DNA of 64,000 nucleotides from Pseudoramibacter alactolyticus ATCC 23263 (GCF_000185505.1 NZ_GL622359.1:1538505-1602504), one strand, 5' to 3'. Positions 51,928 through 62,162 are shown, numbered from the stretch's first letter. Notes: generated by a model from the sequence alone, not told the origin. A program made the numbers and translations.

Positions 51928-53322
51928 ATGTTTCGAAGAATTTTAATCGCCAACCGGGGAGAGATTGCCGTCCGCGTGATCCGCGCCTGCCGGGAAATGG
52001 AAATCGAAACCGTCGCGGTTTATTCCAGCGCCGACGCCGACGCGCTTCACGTGCAGCTGGCCACCCGCTCGGTTTGCATCGGCCCGCCCCAGGCCGGCCA
52101 AAGCTACCTTAATATGGACGCTATTTTGCAAGTGGCCATCGCCACCCGCTGCGACGCCATCCATCCGGGCTACGGCTTCCTGTCGGAAAACGACGTCTTC
52201 TCGGATCGCTGCGCGGCGGAAGGGATCAAGTTTATCGGGCCCACCGGCGACGTTATCCGCCAGATGGGCAACAAATCGGCAGCCCGCAGCCTGATGCAAA
52301 AAAGCGGCGTGCCGGTGGTTCCCGGCAGCGACGGCAATGTAGATATTGAAACCGGCGCGGTCATCGCGGCAAAAATCGGTTACCCCGTGCTCGTCAAAGC
52401 CAGTGCCGGCGGCGGCGGCCGGGGCATGCGCCGGGTCGACAAACCGGAGGATTTCGCCGCGCTCTTCGCCGAAGCCCAATCCGAAACCATGACCAACTTT
52501 GGCGACGACAAAATGTACGTCGAAAAGCTCATCGTTAATCCCCACCACATCGAATTTCAGGTGATGGCCGACAGCAAAGGCAACGTCGTTCATTTTGGCG
52601 AGCGCGAATGCTCCATTCAGCGCAAGAACCAAAAACTCATGGAAGAAAGCCCCTCTCATCTGCTGACGCCGGAAGTGCGCGCCGCCATGGGAGACGCCGC
52701 CGTGACAGCCGCCAGGGCCGCCGGCTACGAAGGCGCGGGCACCATCGAATTCGTGATGGACGATGACCTTCATTATTATTTCATCGAAATGAACACCCGG
52801 ATTCAGGTGGAACACCCCGTGACCGAAATGGTCTGCGATGTCGATTTGGTGCGCGAGCAGATTCGCGTGGCCGCCGGGCTGACCCTTGCCTACAAGCAGG
52901 CGGATATCTGCCAGCGGGGCTGGGCCATCGAGTGCCGCATCAATGCCGAAGACCCGATGAACGGCTTTCGCCCCTCCCCGGGGAAAACCAACTTTCTGCA
53001 CTTTCCCGGCGGCTGCGGCATCCGCGTCGAATCGGCGCTTTATGTGGGCTACAATCCCAGCCCTTTTTACGACAGCATGGTCGCCAAGGTCATCGCCCAC
53101 GGGGCCAACCGCCTCGAGGCCATTCAGCGCATGCGCCGCGCCCTGGAAGAGATTGTCATCGACGGTTACCCCACCACGGTCGAGCTGTGCTATCTGATTC
53201 TGCACGATCCGGTTTTTGTGCGCGGCAATTACAACACCGGCTTTCTCGAAAGCGAAATGGATGAATTGATGAAATGGAACCGCGTCGGTGCCGGACTCGA
53301 TCCCATCGAGGTGAATCAATGA
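51928..53322 (+). CDS. accC: Biotin carboxylase of acetyl-CoA carboxylase
   Basis: A 464-residue ATP-grasp enzyme that carboxylates the AccB biotin. It begins RRILIANRGEIAVRVIRACR, has the glycine-rich loop VLVKASAGGGGRGMR, the bicarbonate/biotin-site segment FGERECSIQRKNQK and FIEMNTRIQVEHPVTEM. It starts 4 bp after accB, and its stop overlaps the accD start (ATGA). Confidence 0.96.
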   Translation: MFRRILIANRGEIAVRVIRACREMEIETVAVYSSADADALHVQLATRSVCIGPPQAGQSYLNMDAILQVAIATRCDAIHPGYGFLSENDVFSDRCAAEGIKFIGPTGDVIRQMGNKSAARSLMQKSGVPVVPGSDGNVDIETGAVIAAKIGYPVLVKASAGGGGRGMRRVDKPEDFAALFAEAQSETMTNFGDDKMYVEKLIVNPHHIEFQVMADSKGNVVHFGERECSIQRKNQKLMEESPSHLLTPEVRAAMGDAAVTAARAAGYEGAGTIEFVMDDDLHYYFIEMNTRIQVEHPVTEMVCDVDLVREQIRVAAGLTLAYKQADICQRGWAIECRINAEDPMNGFRPSPGKTNFLHFPGGCGIRVESALYVGYNPSPFYDSMVAKVIAHGANRLEAIQRMRRALEEIVIDGYPTTVELCYLILHDPVFVRGNYNTGFLESEMDELMKWNRVGAGLDPIEVNQ

Positions 53323-54188
53323 GCAAGAATCCTTTCCAAAAACGCAAACAGGAAATCTTCAATCTAAAAGCGATGCGGGAACGCCGCAGCATCACCACGA
53401 TGCCCGACGCCATCCCCGTCCAGCAGCAAACCACCCTCTGTCCCCAGTGCGGTCACGCCCTGACCCTCGACGAATTGGAAAAGAATCTGCACGTTTGCCG
53501 TTGCGGTTACCATTTTCCCATCGGCTCCCATTATCGGCTCCAGCTCGTGCTCGACCCCGGAACCATCCGGGAGTTCGGCCGCAGCATCAAGCCTTTTGAC
53601 TGGCTGCACTTCCCCGGTTATCCGGATAAGCTCAAGGCGCAGCGCCAAAAATCCGGCTCCACCGAGGCCGTTGCCACGGCCCAGGGCAAAATCGACGGCG
53701 TCAGCGTCGTCGTCGCGGTGATGGATACCCGCTTTTTTATGGGGAGCATGGGCTCCGCCGTCGGCGAGCGCATCACCCAGGCCATCGAGTACGCCACGAA
53801 AAAGAAATGGCCGCTGATTCTCTTTTGCGCCAGCGGCGGCGCCCGCATGCAGGAGGGAATCATCTCGCTGATGCAGATGGCCAAAACCTCGGCGGCGATG
53901 GAACGCTTTTCCCAAAAAGGCGGTCTGACTATCGTCTGCCTCACCCATCCGACCACCGGCGGCGTCACGGCGAGTTTTGCCATGCTCGGCGACATCACCC
54001 TGGCGGAGCCCGGCGCCCTCATCGGCTTTGCCGGCCCCCAGGTGATCGAGCAGACCATCGGCGAACAGCTGCCGGAAGGTTTTCAGCGCGCGGAATTTCA
54101 GCAGGCGCACGGTTTTGTGGATCAGATCGTTCCTCGGGATGCCATGCGCGACACGTTAAGCCAGCTGCTGGGATTGCATAAAACCTGA
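53319..54188 (+). CDS. accD: Acetyl-CoA carboxylase carboxyltransferase subunit beta
   Basis: A 289-residue AccD from ATG at 53319. The four-cysteine zinc finger reads CPQCGHALTLDELEKNLHVCRCGYHF. The crotonase-fold core includes FMGSMGSAVGERITQAIEYA, ILFCASGGARMQEGIISLMQ and HPTTGGVTASFAMLGDI. It pairs with AccA, encoded 14 bp downstream, to form the transferase. Confidence 0.96.
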   Translation: MSKNPFQKRKQEIFNLKAMRERRSITTMPDAIPVQQQTTLCPQCGHALTLDELEKNLHVCRCGYHFPIGSHYRLQLVLDPGTIREFGRSIKPFDWLHFPGYPDKLKAQRQKSGSTEAVATAQGKIDGVSVVVAVMDTRFFMGSMGSAVGERITQAIEYATKKKWPLILFCASGGARMQEGIISLMQMAKTSAAMERFSQKGGLTIVCLTHPTTGGVTASFAMLGDITLAEPGALIGFAGPQVIEQTIGEQLPEGFQRAEFQQAHGFVDQIVPRDAMRDTLSQLLGLHKT

Positions 54189-54201
54189 GGAGGAATCACG
54201 G

Positions 54202-55197
54202 TTGAAATCAACAAGCACGGATAAATCCAAAATCAGCCTGCGGGAGCTGGAAAGCCGCATCGATCACCTCGATCAGCGCCTCGCCGACATTGGCGACCCC
54301 ATCACGCCGGCTCAGGTCATCCAGCGCCGGCAGTTTGAACGGGATCGCGCCGAGCTTCTCCACCTCTGCGCCCATCCCGATCCCGCCGATCGGGTTTTCC
54401 TCGCGCGTCACACCGGGCGTCCCGGCGTCGTGGACTACGTCGATCATCTGTTCACCGATTTTTTTGAACAGCGCGGCGACCGCCTCTTTCGGGAAGATCC
54501 GAGCATCTACGGCGGCATCGCCCGCTTTCACGGGCAACCGGTTACCGTCATCGGCACCCGCAAGGGTAAAACCCTCGACGAAAACCTGGCCTGCCATTTC
54601 GGCATGCCTTGCCCCGAGGGCTATCGCAAGGCCCTGCGTTTGATGCGCCAGGCCGCCAAATTTAAGCGGCCGATCATCACTTTCATCGACACGGCAGGGG
54701 CCTATCCCGGCAAAGAAGCCGAGGAAAACGGACAAGGCGAGGCCATCGCGAAAAACCTGGCCGTCATGAGCCGATTGCCGGTGCCCATCATCGCCGTCTT
54801 CACCGGTGAGGGCGGCAGCGGCGGTGCCCTGGCTCTCGGCGTGGGCAATCGCGTCATCATGCTCGAAAACGCCATCTACTCCATCCTGAGTCCCGAGGGC
54901 TTCGCCAGCATCCTGTGGAAGGATCCCGACCGCAGTGACGAGGCGTGCTCGGTAATGAAGCTCACCGCCCGGGATCTGAAGGATCTCAAGGTGGCCGACC
55001 GCATTATCCGCGAACCTTTGGGCGGCGCCCACCGCAACCCCGGCGCGGTTTATACCGCCCTCGACAGGGTATTAGCCGAAGAACTGAAGGGACTGAATAA
55101 AATGAGCGCTTCGGAATTAATAAACAAACGCTACGCCCGGTTTCGCGCCTACGGAGCAACGACGCCCAAAACGGCATCCAAGAAAGGAGACGCATGA
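54202..55197 (+). CDS. accA: Acetyl-CoA carboxylase carboxyltransferase subunit alpha
   Basis: A 331-residue AccA. The start is TTG at 54202 after GAGGAGGAATCACGG. Family blocks are RPGVVDYVDHLFTDFFEQRGDR, NLACHFGMPCPEGYRKALRL, PIITFIDTAGAYPGKEAEE and GEGGSGGALALGVGNRV. The last bases overlap fabH by four, so the operon continues directly into the fab genes. Confidence 0.96.
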   Translation: MKSTSTDKSKISLRELESRIDHLDQRLADIGDPITPAQVIQRRQFERDRAELLHLCAHPDPADRVFLARHTGRPGVVDYVDHLFTDFFEQRGDRLFREDPSIYGGIARFHGQPVTVIGTRKGKTLDENLACHFGMPCPEGYRKALRLMRQAAKFKRPIITFIDTAGAYPGKEAEENGQGEAIAKNLAVMSRLPVPIIAVFTGEGGSGGALALGVGNRVIMLENAIYSILSPEGFASILWKDPDRSDEACSVMKLTARDLKDLKVADRIIREPLGGAHRNPGAVYTALDRVLAEELKGLNKMSASELINKRYARFRAYGATTPKTASKKGDA

Positions 55198-56150
55198 ACG
55201 GCATCAACATCATTGCGACCGGCTCGGCCACCCCAGTGAAGGTGGTCACCAACGACGACATGGCCCGGTTGGTCGACACCAGCGACGAGTGGATCACCGA
55301 ACGCACCGGCATCCGCCGCCGCCGCTTCATCTCCGGAGACGAAAGCACCACCAGCCTGTCCATCACGGCCGGCTGGCGTGCCCTTCAGGCTTCGGGCATC
55401 CCGCCGGATCAAATCGGGGCCTGCATCGTCGCCACCATCACCCCGGACACCATGACCCCGAGCACGGCCAACAAAGTCGCCGCGGCGCTGGAACTGCCGA
55501 CGGACATGCCCAGCCTCGATATCGGTGCGGCCTGTACCGGATTTATTTATGCCCTGCGCGTGGCCCAGGGGCTCGTCACCGCCGGCAGCGACCGACCTTA
55601 CGCTCTGGTGATCGGCGCAGAATCGCTCTCGCGCTCCGCGGACATGACCGACCGCACCACCTGCGTGCTCTTTGCCGACGGGGCCGGCGCGGCGATCGTT
55701 AAAGCCGATCCCGACGCGGTTTTTCATAGCTGGCTCGGCGCCGAATACGCAGAGGCCATCGGCGTGCCCGGCGCGGGCAATCCCGACGGCCACATCACGA
55801 TGGACGGCCGGCCGGTATTCCGTTTTGCCGTGCGCATCATTCCGAGGATCATCCGCCACATGCTCGCCATGAGCGGTCAGACGCTGGACGATATCGACCA
55901 GGTGATCTGCCACCAGGCCAACAGCCGGATCATCAATCACGCGGTGAAAAAACTCAAGGCCGATCCCGCAAAGTTTTATCAGAATCTGGACCATTTCGGC
56001 AACACCAGCGGTGCGAGCATTCCGCTGGCGCTGGACGAATTGGTCCAGATAGGGCGCATTGCACCCGGCGCGAGGCTGCTGCTCGCCGGCTTCGGCGGCG
56101 GCCTGACCTACGGCGGCACCGCCATCACCTACCGCGGCCCGGAAGGATGA
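55194..56150 (+). CDS. fabH: Beta-ketoacyl-ACP synthase III
   Basis: A 318-residue FabH that starts fatty-acid synthesis by condensing acetyl-CoA with malonyl-ACP. The catalytic triad is visible: Cys in DIGAACTGFIYAL, His in ICHQANSRII and Asn in LDHFGNTSGASIPLAL. The ATG at 55194 overlaps the accA stop. Confidence 0.96.
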   Translation: MNGINIIATGSATPVKVVTNDDMARLVDTSDEWITERTGIRRRRFISGDESTTSLSITAGWRALQASGIPPDQIGACIVATITPDTMTPSTANKVAAALELPTDMPSLDIGAACTGFIYALRVAQGLVTAGSDRPYALVIGAESLSRSADMTDRTTCVLFADGAGAAIVKADPDAVFHSWLGAEYAEAIGVPGAGNPDGHITMDGRPVFRFAVRIIPRIIRHMLAMSGQTLDDIDQVICHQANSRIINHAVKKLKADPAKFYQNLDHFGNTSGASIPLALDELVQIGRIAPGARLLLAGFGGGLTYGGTAITYRGPEG

Positions 56151-56215
56151 CCGCCAAACCCTCGCTTTTCGCATCACACACATGATGCCCATCGACTGCA
56201 CTTGAAAGGAATTTT

Positions 56216-57151
56216 ATGGAACGAATCAATACGCTGCTGCACACGCGCTATCCCTTTATTCAAGGGGGCATGGCCAATATCGCCACCGGGCGCTTTGCCG
56301 CTGCATCCTCCAATGCGGGAGGGCTCGGCCTTATCGCTTCCGGCGGGCTCGACGCCGAAACCATCCGCAAAGAAGTCCGGAAATGCCGCTCTCTGACGGA
56401 TAATCCCTTCGGTCTGAACCTGATGCTCATGAACCCTGACGCGGACAACATCGCCCGCATGGCCATCGAGGAAAAAATTCCCGTCATTACCACCGGCGCC
56501 GGCAACCCCGGCAAATACATGGCCGATTGGAAAGCCGCCGGCATTCTGGTGGTCCCGGTGGTGGCCTCCGCCACGCTGGCCCGCCGCCTTGTTGCCGAAG
56601 GCGCAGACGCCGTCGTCGCCGAAGGCACCGAAAGCGGCGGTCACGTCGGCGACATCACCACGATGGCCCTGGTGCCCCAGGTGGCTGACGCGGTGGATGT
56701 CCCGGTGATCGCCGCCGGCGGCATTGCCGACGGCCGGGGCGTTGCCGCGGCCTATGCGCTGGGCGCGGCCGGGGTGCAGTTGGGCACCGTTCTGCTCGCC
56801 TCCGAGGAATGCCCGATTCACGAGCATTACAAACAGGCCGTGCTCAAGGCCAAGGATCGCAGCACCGTCGTCACCGGGCGAAGCTCCGGCGCCCCGGTGC
56901 GCGTTCTCAAAAATCAGATGACCAAGGCCTATCTGAAGGAAGAAGCCGCCGGCGCTGATTTGATAGCGCTGGAAAAATTTACCCTGGGCAGCCTGCGCAG
57001 GGCCGTGCGCGACGGCGACGTGAAAAACGGCAGCTTGATGGCCGGGCAGATCGCCGGCCTGGTGCACGAAATCCGCCCGCTGGCCGACATCTTCGAATCC
57101 TTAGACCGCGAGTCCCGGGATGTGATCGCCCGGCTGCAAACCCTTGTTTAA
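56216..57151 (+). CDS. fabK: FMN-dependent enoyl-ACP reductase II
   Basis: A 311-residue FabK (nitronate monooxygenase superfamily TIM barrel) that makes the last reduction of each elongation cycle in place of FabI. It shows PFIQGGMANIATGRFAAASSN, GGLGLIASGGLDAETIR, GADAVVAEGTESGGHVG (catalytic His region) and PVIAAGGIADGRGVAAAYAL. It lies 65 bp after fabH and 24 bp before fabD. Organisms with FabK tend to be insensitive to FabI inhibitors, which is family knowledge. Confidence 0.95.
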   Translation: MERINTLLHTRYPFIQGGMANIATGRFAAASSNAGGLGLIASGGLDAETIRKEVRKCRSLTDNPFGLNLMLMNPDADNIARMAIEEKIPVITTGAGNPGKYMADWKAAGILVVPVVASATLARRLVAEGADAVVAEGTESGGHVGDITTMALVPQVADAVDVPVIAAGGIADGRGVAAAYALGAAGVQLGTVLLASEECPIHEHYKQAVLKAKDRSTVVTGRSSGAPVRVLKNQMTKAYLKEEAAGADLIALEKFTLGSLRRAVRDGDVKNGSLMAGQIAGLVHEIRPLADIFESLDRESRDVIARLQTLV

Positions 57152-57175
57152 ATCGTTAAATCCCAAGGAGAACTT

Positions 57176-58099
57176 ATGACCATCGCATTTTTATACGCCG
57201 GCCAAGGCGCACAGCACGTCGGCATGGGCGCCGATCTTTACGAACGCTATCCGGCTTTTGCCAAAGTTTTTGATGAAGCGAAACTGCCCTTCGACTTGAA
57301 GGCCCTCTGCTTTAACGGCCCGGCCGAAAAGCTCAATCAAACGGCCTATACCCAGCCCGCCATGGTCGCCTTTGCCATCGGTGTAACCAATGTGCTGCGG
57401 GAAGTCGGCATTGTGCCCGACATGGCTGCAGGGCTTTCCCTCGGCGAATACTCGGCGCTCTACGCCGCCGGCGTCTGGGACGCCGCCACCACCCTCGACC
57501 TCATTGCCTTCCGCGGACAGGCCATGGCCAAGGCTTCTGAAGGGCTCGATGTGGGCATGGCCGCCGTGATGAATCTCGACCGCGATGCCCTCGCCGCTGT
57601 CTGCGCCGAAGCCGCCTCGGCCGGCGTGGTGGAAATGGCCAATTTCAACTGTCCGGGGCAGGTCGTCATCTCCGGCGACAAAGCTGCCGTCGACCGCGCC
57701 TGCGAACTCGCCAAGGCCGCCGGCGCGCGCCGCTGTGTGCCGCTGGCCGTATCCGGCCCCTTCCACACGAGCTTTATGAAGCCGGCCGGCGACGCCTTGG
57801 CCCAGAAATTCCGGGCGATCCCCTTTAACGAACCCCGCATCCCGGTGCTCTTCAACACCCTCGGCGACGTCAAACCCGAGGGTGTGAGCATCCCCGAGCT
57901 GCTCGAAAAACAAGTGCAAAGCCCGGTCTATCTGGAAGAGACCATCCGCAAGATGGCCGACCTGGGCGTCGATACTTTTGTGGAGATCGGTCCGGGCAAA
58001 GCCCTTTCTGGCTTTGTCAAGAAAACCCTGCGCGGCACCAAGCCCCTGCGGGTGGAAACCGCGGATGATATCGAAGCGTTGAAAACTGTTTTAGCTTAA
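57176..58099 (+). CDS. fabD: Malonyl-CoA:ACP transacylase
   Basis: A 307-residue FabD transferring malonyl from CoA to ACP. The nucleophile Ser is in AAGLSLGEYSALYAAG, the Arg in FRGQAM, and the catalytic His in SGPFHTSFM. N-terminal FLYAGQGAQHVGMG is typical. AAGGAGAACTT precedes the ATG. Confidence 0.96.
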   Translation: MTIAFLYAGQGAQHVGMGADLYERYPAFAKVFDEAKLPFDLKALCFNGPAEKLNQTAYTQPAMVAFAIGVTNVLREVGIVPDMAAGLSLGEYSALYAAGVWDAATTLDLIAFRGQAMAKASEGLDVGMAAVMNLDRDALAAVCAEAASAGVVEMANFNCPGQVVISGDKAAVDRACELAKAAGARRCVPLAVSGPFHTSFMKPAGDALAQKFRAIPFNEPRIPVLFNTLGDVKPEGVSIPELLEKQVQSPVYLEETIRKMADLGVDTFVEIGPGKALSGFVKKTLRGTKPLRVETADDIEALKTVLA

Positions 58100-58124
58100 T
58101 CGGCCGCTGGCCAAAGGAGAATTT

Positions 58125-58883
58125 ATGAGCGAACATCAAACAGAAATCCGCACGGCCCTGGTGACCGGCGGCAGCCGGGGCATCGGCCGAGCCGTTTGCC
58201 TGGCGCTGGCCGCCAAAGGACTCAACGTCGTCGTCAACTACGCCGGCAACGAAACCGCCGCCGCCGAAACCGTCATCGCCTGCCGGGACACCAACCCCGG
58301 CGTTGTAGCAATAGCCATTCAGGCCGATGTCGCCGACGCGGATGCCGTCACCGCTATGGTGGCCCGCATCAAGAAAGAATTCGGCCGCATCGATGTGCTG
58401 GTCAACAACGCGGGCATCACCCGGGACAACCTCATCATGATGACGAAGCCCGAGGATTTTGACGCCGTGATCACCACCAATCTGCGCGGGGCCTTTTTAT
58501 GCACCAAAGCGGTTTCCCGCCTGATGATGAAGCAGCGCTACGGGCGCATCGTCAATCTGAGCTCCGTCGTCGGGCTGCGGGGCAATGCCGGCCAGACGGC
58601 TTATGCCGCCTCAAAAGCCGGCATCATCGGCCTGACCAAATCCGTCGCCAAAGAACTGGCCAGCCGGGGCATCACCGCCAACGCCGTGGCACCGGGCTTT
58701 ATCGAGACGGACATGACCGACGCCTTAAACGACGAACAAAAGGCCGACGCCGCTGGGGACATCCCCCTGAAGCGCCTGGGTGCCCCGGAGGACGTGGCCC
58801 ACGCGGTAGCCTTCCTCGCAGACGAGGACAGCGGTTATATCACCGGTCAGATTTTGGCGGTGGACGGCGGCATGGCCGTTTAA
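58125..58883 (+). CDS. fabG: 3-oxoacyl-ACP reductase
   Basis: A 252-residue short-chain dehydrogenase. The NADPH motif is TGGSRGIGRAVCLAL, NNAG lies in VLVNNAGITRDN, the catalytic Ser in NLSSVVGLRGN and the Tyr-x-x-x-Lys in AYAASKAGI. C-terminal YITGQILAVDGGMAV is the standard end of FabG. Confidence 0.95.
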   Translation: MSEHQTEIRTALVTGGSRGIGRAVCLALAAKGLNVVVNYAGNETAAAETVIACRDTNPGVVAIAIQADVADADAVTAMVARIKKEFGRIDVLVNNAGITRDNLIMMTKPEDFDAVITTNLRGAFLCTKAVSRLMMKQRYGRIVNLSSVVGLRGNAGQTAYAASKAGIIGLTKSVAKELASRGITANAVAPGFIETDMTDALNDEQKADAAGDIPLKRLGAPEDVAHAVAFLADEDSGYITGQILAVDGGMAV

Positions 58884-58907
58884 GCATTCAAGACGAAAGG
58901 ACTTTTT

Positions 58908-60152
58908 ATGAATCAAAGACGTGTTGTCATCACCGGGATGGGGACGGTCAACCCGCTGGGCAATGACACGGCGGCCAGCTGGGCCGCGGCCAAAGCCGGA
59001 CAAAACGGCATCGCCCCCATCACCCAATTCAACGCCGGCGATTTGAAGGTGCAGATTGCCGGTGAAGTGAAAGACCTGGACATCAATCCGGTTATCAGCC
59101 GCAAGGATGCCCGTCACATGGATCGCTTCACCCAGTTTGCCATGGTAGCCGCCCACGAAGCCATGACAGCTGCCGGACTCGATATGGCCCGCGAGGCCGA
59201 TCCCACCCGCTGCGGGGTGATTTTTTCCAGCGGCATCGGCGGCATCGGCACCATCGCCGACTCCCAGGACCGAGGGCGCGACAAAGGCTTCGACCGGGTT
59301 TCCCCCTTCTTCGTACCGTCGAGCATCGCCAATATGGCCGCCGGACAAATCGCCATCGCCTACGGCTTTCAGGGCTACAGCACCTGCGTCGTCACCGCCT
59401 GCGCCTCGAGCAACAACGCCATCGGCGACGCCTTCCGCCAGATCCGCGACGGCTATGCCGACGTGATGATGGCCGGCGGGGCAGAGGCCAGCGTCACACC
59501 GCTGTGCATCGGGGGCTTCACCAGCATGAAGGCCCTGTGCACCACCAACGATCCGGACCGCGCCTCCATGCCCTTTGACGCCGATCGCTCGGGCTTCGTT
59601 ATGGGCGAGGGCGCCGGCGCGCTGATCCTCGAATCCCTGGAACATGCCGAAGCCCGGGGCGCCGCCATCCTCGGCGAGGTTGTGGGCTACGGCACATCCA
59701 CCGACGCCTACCACATCACCGCTCCCCAGCCGGAAGGCCGCGGCGCCATCGTCGCCATGCAAAAGGCCCTGAGCGATGCGGACATCGCACCGGACGCCAT
59801 CGACTACATCAACGCCCATGGCACCAGCACCAGCATGAACGATGCCATTGAAACCAAAGCCGTCAAAGGCGTCTTCGGCGATCATGCCAAGGCCCTGGCC
59901 ATAAGCTCCACCAAAAGCATGACAGGCCATTTGCTGGGGGCCACCGGCGCGATTGAAGCGATCTTTACCCTTTGCGCGCTGCGCGACGGCTTTATCCCGC
60001 CGACCATCGGCTACCGCACGCCGGATCCCGAATGCGATCTCGATATCGTGCCGAACAAAGGCCGCGCGGCCGATCTGCGCTACGCCCTGTCCAACGGGCT
60101 GGGCTTCGGCGGACACAACGCCGTCGTCGTTATGAAAAAATGGGGGGACTGA
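58908..60152 (+). CDS. fabF: Beta-ketoacyl-ACP synthase II
   Basis: A 414-residue FabF. Catalytic residues are Cys in [16 protein letters not shown] and the two His in [13 protein letters not shown] and [17 protein letters not shown]. Start [20 protein letters not shown]. One base separates its stop codon from the fabZ start, so the genes are coupled. Confidence 0.96.
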   Translation: MNQRRVVITGMGTVNPLGNDTAASWAAAKAGQNGIAPITQFNAGDLKVQIAGEVKDLDINPVISRKDARHMDRFTQFAMVAAHEAMTAAGLDMAREADPTRCGVIFSSGIGGIGTIADSQDRGRDKGFDRVSPFFVPSSIANMAAGQIAIAYGFQGYSTCVVTACASSNNAIGDAFRQIRDGYADVMMAGGAEASVTPLCIGGFTSMKALCTTNDPDRASMPFDADRSGFVMGEGAGALILESLEHAEARGAAILGEVVGYGTSTDAYHITAPQPEGRGAIVAMQKALSDADIAPDAIDYINAHGTSTSMNDAIETKAVKGVFGDHAKALAISSTKSMTGHLLGATGAIEAIFTLCALRDGFIPPTIGYRTPDPECDLDIVPNKGRAADLRYALSNGLGFGGHNAVVVMKKWGD

Positions 60153-60153
60153 C

Positions 60154-60600
60154 ATGACCGAACCCCGTCCGTTAACCATCGACGAAATCATGCAGATCCT
60201 GCCCCACCGCTATCCCTTTCTGCTGGTGGACCGCATCACCGATCACATCCCCGGCGAGCGGGCCTGCGGCATCAAGTGCGTCTCCGCCAATGAAATGCAG
60301 TTTCTCGGCCACTTCCCGGGTTATCCGGTGATGCCCGGCGTGCTCATCGTGGAGGCGATGGCTCAGGTCGGTGCCATCGCCCTGCTTTCGATGCCGGAGA
60401 ACCGCGGCAAACTCGCCTTCTTCGGCGGTATTAAGAACGCCCGCTTCAAAAAACAAGTGACGCCCGGCGACGTGATGACCATCGAAACCGAAATCACCGG
60501 CATGCGCGGGTCGGTCGGCACCGGTCAGGGCACCGTGCGCGTCGACGGCAAACTCGCCTGCCGCGCCGAAATTACCTTCGCCCTTTCCGATCCGGCCTAA
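60154..60600 (+). CDS. fabZ: 3-hydroxyacyl-ACP dehydratase
   Basis: A 148-residue hot-dog fold dehydratase. The catalytic His lies in [18 protein letters not shown] (H of LGHFPG and Glu of VEAMAQ). The N-terminal [16 protein letters not shown] is the family signature. Last enzyme of the elongation cycle in this operon. Confidence 0.96.
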   Translation: MTEPRPLTIDEIMQILPHRYPFLLVDRITDHIPGERACGIKCVSANEMQFLGHFPGYPVMPGVLIVEAMAQVGAIALLSMPENRGKLAFFGGIKNARFKKQVTPGDVMTIETEITGMRGSVGTGQGTVRVDGKLACRAEITFALSDPA

Positions 60601-60656
60601 TCGACACATTTTTTCTGCACTTTTTTTCTTTTACAATTTTTAGAGGTAGCACGACA

Positions 60657-61103
60657 ATGAACGCATTTGAAAAACCTTTGGATGAAATTTACCGCAAACT
60701 CAAATTGTATTTTTACCGGGAAATGGCCCTGCACACCAACCGCGAGGACAATGGTCTGTCCATCACCGAATCCTTTTGCATGGAGTCCATCTATACGCTG
60801 GATCATCCCACCATTGCCCAGTTTGCCAATTTCATGAATATCTCTTCCCCCAACGCGACCTATAAAATCCATCACCTGATCGCCAAGGGCTATCTCGAGA
60901 AAATTCAATCCCCCAGGGATAAACGGGAATACTATCTGCAGCCCACCGAAAAATACATGCGCTATCACGCGATGAACAGGAGCGGCTATGACGAAACCAT
61001 GAAGCGCATCGGCGAGCATTTCCCGACCCACGAACTCGAAAAGCTCAACGAGCTTTTAACCACGATCAACGAAGAATTGGTCAAGCCTTTTCCCGCCAAA
61101 TAA
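60657..61103 (+). CDS. fabT: MarR-family regulator, FabT-like
   Basis: A 148-residue winged-helix regulator of the MarR family at the end of the fatty-acid operon. The DNA-binding region is IAQFANFMNISSPNATYKIHHLIAKGYLEKIQSPRDKREYYLQP. In streptococci and lactococci FabT represses the fab genes in complex with acyl-ACP. The position here, after fabZ rather than first, and the palindromes at the operon promoter make autogenous control likely (inference). GAGGTAGC is an RBS ahead of ATG at 60657. Confidence 0.82.
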   Translation: MNAFEKPLDEIYRKLKLYFYREMALHTNREDNGLSITESFCMESIYTLDHPTIAQFANFMNISSPNATYKIHHLIAKGYLEKIQSPRDKREYYLQPTEKYMRYHAMNRSGYDETMKRIGEHFPTHELEKLNELLTTINEELVKPFPAK

Positions 61104-61109
61104 TTCACT

Positions 61110-61145
61110 AAAAAACGGCGCTGAGCGAATCAGCGCTGTTTTTTA
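61110..61145. terminator. Bidirectional terminator after the acc-fab operon
   Basis: AAAAAACGGCGCTGA and TCAGCGCTGTTTTTT form a stem around GCGAA with A and T runs on the flanks. It also ends the convergent SorC-type gene. Confidence 0.9.
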
Positions 61146-62162
61146 GTTTTCCGAAGACTTATTTTTCGCCGCATCAAGCCGCAAAATTTCCGCCGCCAGG
61201 GACTTGTCGATATACAGATAATCAGCCATCCCGCCGTGCAGGCAGGCCAGCACTGCGGCGGCCTTTTCCGTTCCGGCTGCCACCACCAGCTTGCTCGGGA
61301 CACGCCGGATCGTCGCCAGCGGCGTTGCGACCACCCGAGCGTCCAGCGCCCGATCCGCCACTTGGCCGGCCGCATCCACAAAATGAGAGCAAATATCGCC
61401 AACCGCGCGCCTGCACAGGCGATCGTAGGCCGCAGGCGCAAAATAGCCCATCTGATAGAGCGCCGTGCCCTGCCCCATCGCCCCCACCGAATACACCGCC
61501 ACATCACAGCGAGCCGCCAGCGTTAGGATACGGTTGACCGACGAATCGCTTTTAATCGCGCCAGCGATGGCCGGGGTATCCACCAGCGCCGGTGCCGGCA
61601 GCAAATATCCCTCGGCGTTTAAGGCGTCCACAAAATCCCGGACCACCGCCGCCGTCCCGGTTTCATAAAGCGCCTTCGATAAGCCGCCGTTGAGCTGGAT
61701 CACCGAGACGCCTTGGTGGTCCGTCTTAGACAGCACCTTCCCCAAAGTCGACATCGTGTTGCCCCAGGCAACCCCCACCACCGAGCCGTTTGCCACCACG
61801 CGGCCCAGATCCTCCGCTAACGCCGCACAAATATCCCGGCGCAGAATATCCCGATTGCCCACCACATCGGGGAGCACCGTCGCTTTTTTAAGCCCAAAAC
61901 GCGCAGTCAGGGCATCCTCGATGGCCGTGAAGCTGTGCTTCGGCTCCACAATCGCAATCTGCACCATCCCCCTGTCTGACGCGGCCTTAATCAACCGGCT
62001 CACCGTCGACTTGGACAAATGCTCCCGCCGGGCGATTTCAATCTGGCTCAAATGCAGTTCGTAATGCAGTTTGGCCACCCGCAGAATTTGATTCGCCCGA
62101 TATTGATCTTTCCTGTCGGCATCTTCCACCTCTCGTTTATCCCTGCAAAATAATCCGCGCAT
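61143..62162 (-). CDS. SorC/DeoR-type sugar-binding transcriptional regulator
   Basis: A 339-residue regulator. An N-terminal HTH (YRANQILRVAKLHYELHLSQIEIARREHLSKSTVSRLIKA) is followed by the SorC sugar-phosphate-binding domain (GNTMSTLGKVL, VIQLNGGLSKA, GALYQMGYFAPAAY...). SorC proteins act on operons for sugar or sugar-alcohol use in response to a phosphorylated ligand. It is divergent from the second gpsA-like gene, with repeats in the intergenic region. Control of that gene is inferred, and the ligand is unknown. Confidence 0.9.
   Translation of the reverse strand: MRGLFCRDKREVEDADRKDQYRANQILRVAKLHYELHLSQIEIARREHLSKSTVSRLIKAASDRGMVQIAIVEPKHSFTAIEDALTARFGLKKATVLPDVVGNRDILRRDICAALAEDLGRVVANGSVVGVAWGNTMSTLGKVLSKTDHQGVSVIQLNGGLSKALYETGTAAVVRDFVDALNAEGYLLPAPALVDTPAIAGAIKSDSSVNRILTLAARCDVAVYSVGAMGQGTALYQMGYFAPAAYDRLCRRAVGDICSHFVDAAGQVADRALDARVVATPLATIRRVPSKLVVAAGTEKAAAVLACLHGGMADYLYIDKSLAAEILRLDAAKNKSSEN

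Noticed and set aside
58725-60191. Antisense 488-codon frame opposite fabF
   Set aside because: Same cause. fabF carries all catalytic motifs on the plus strand.
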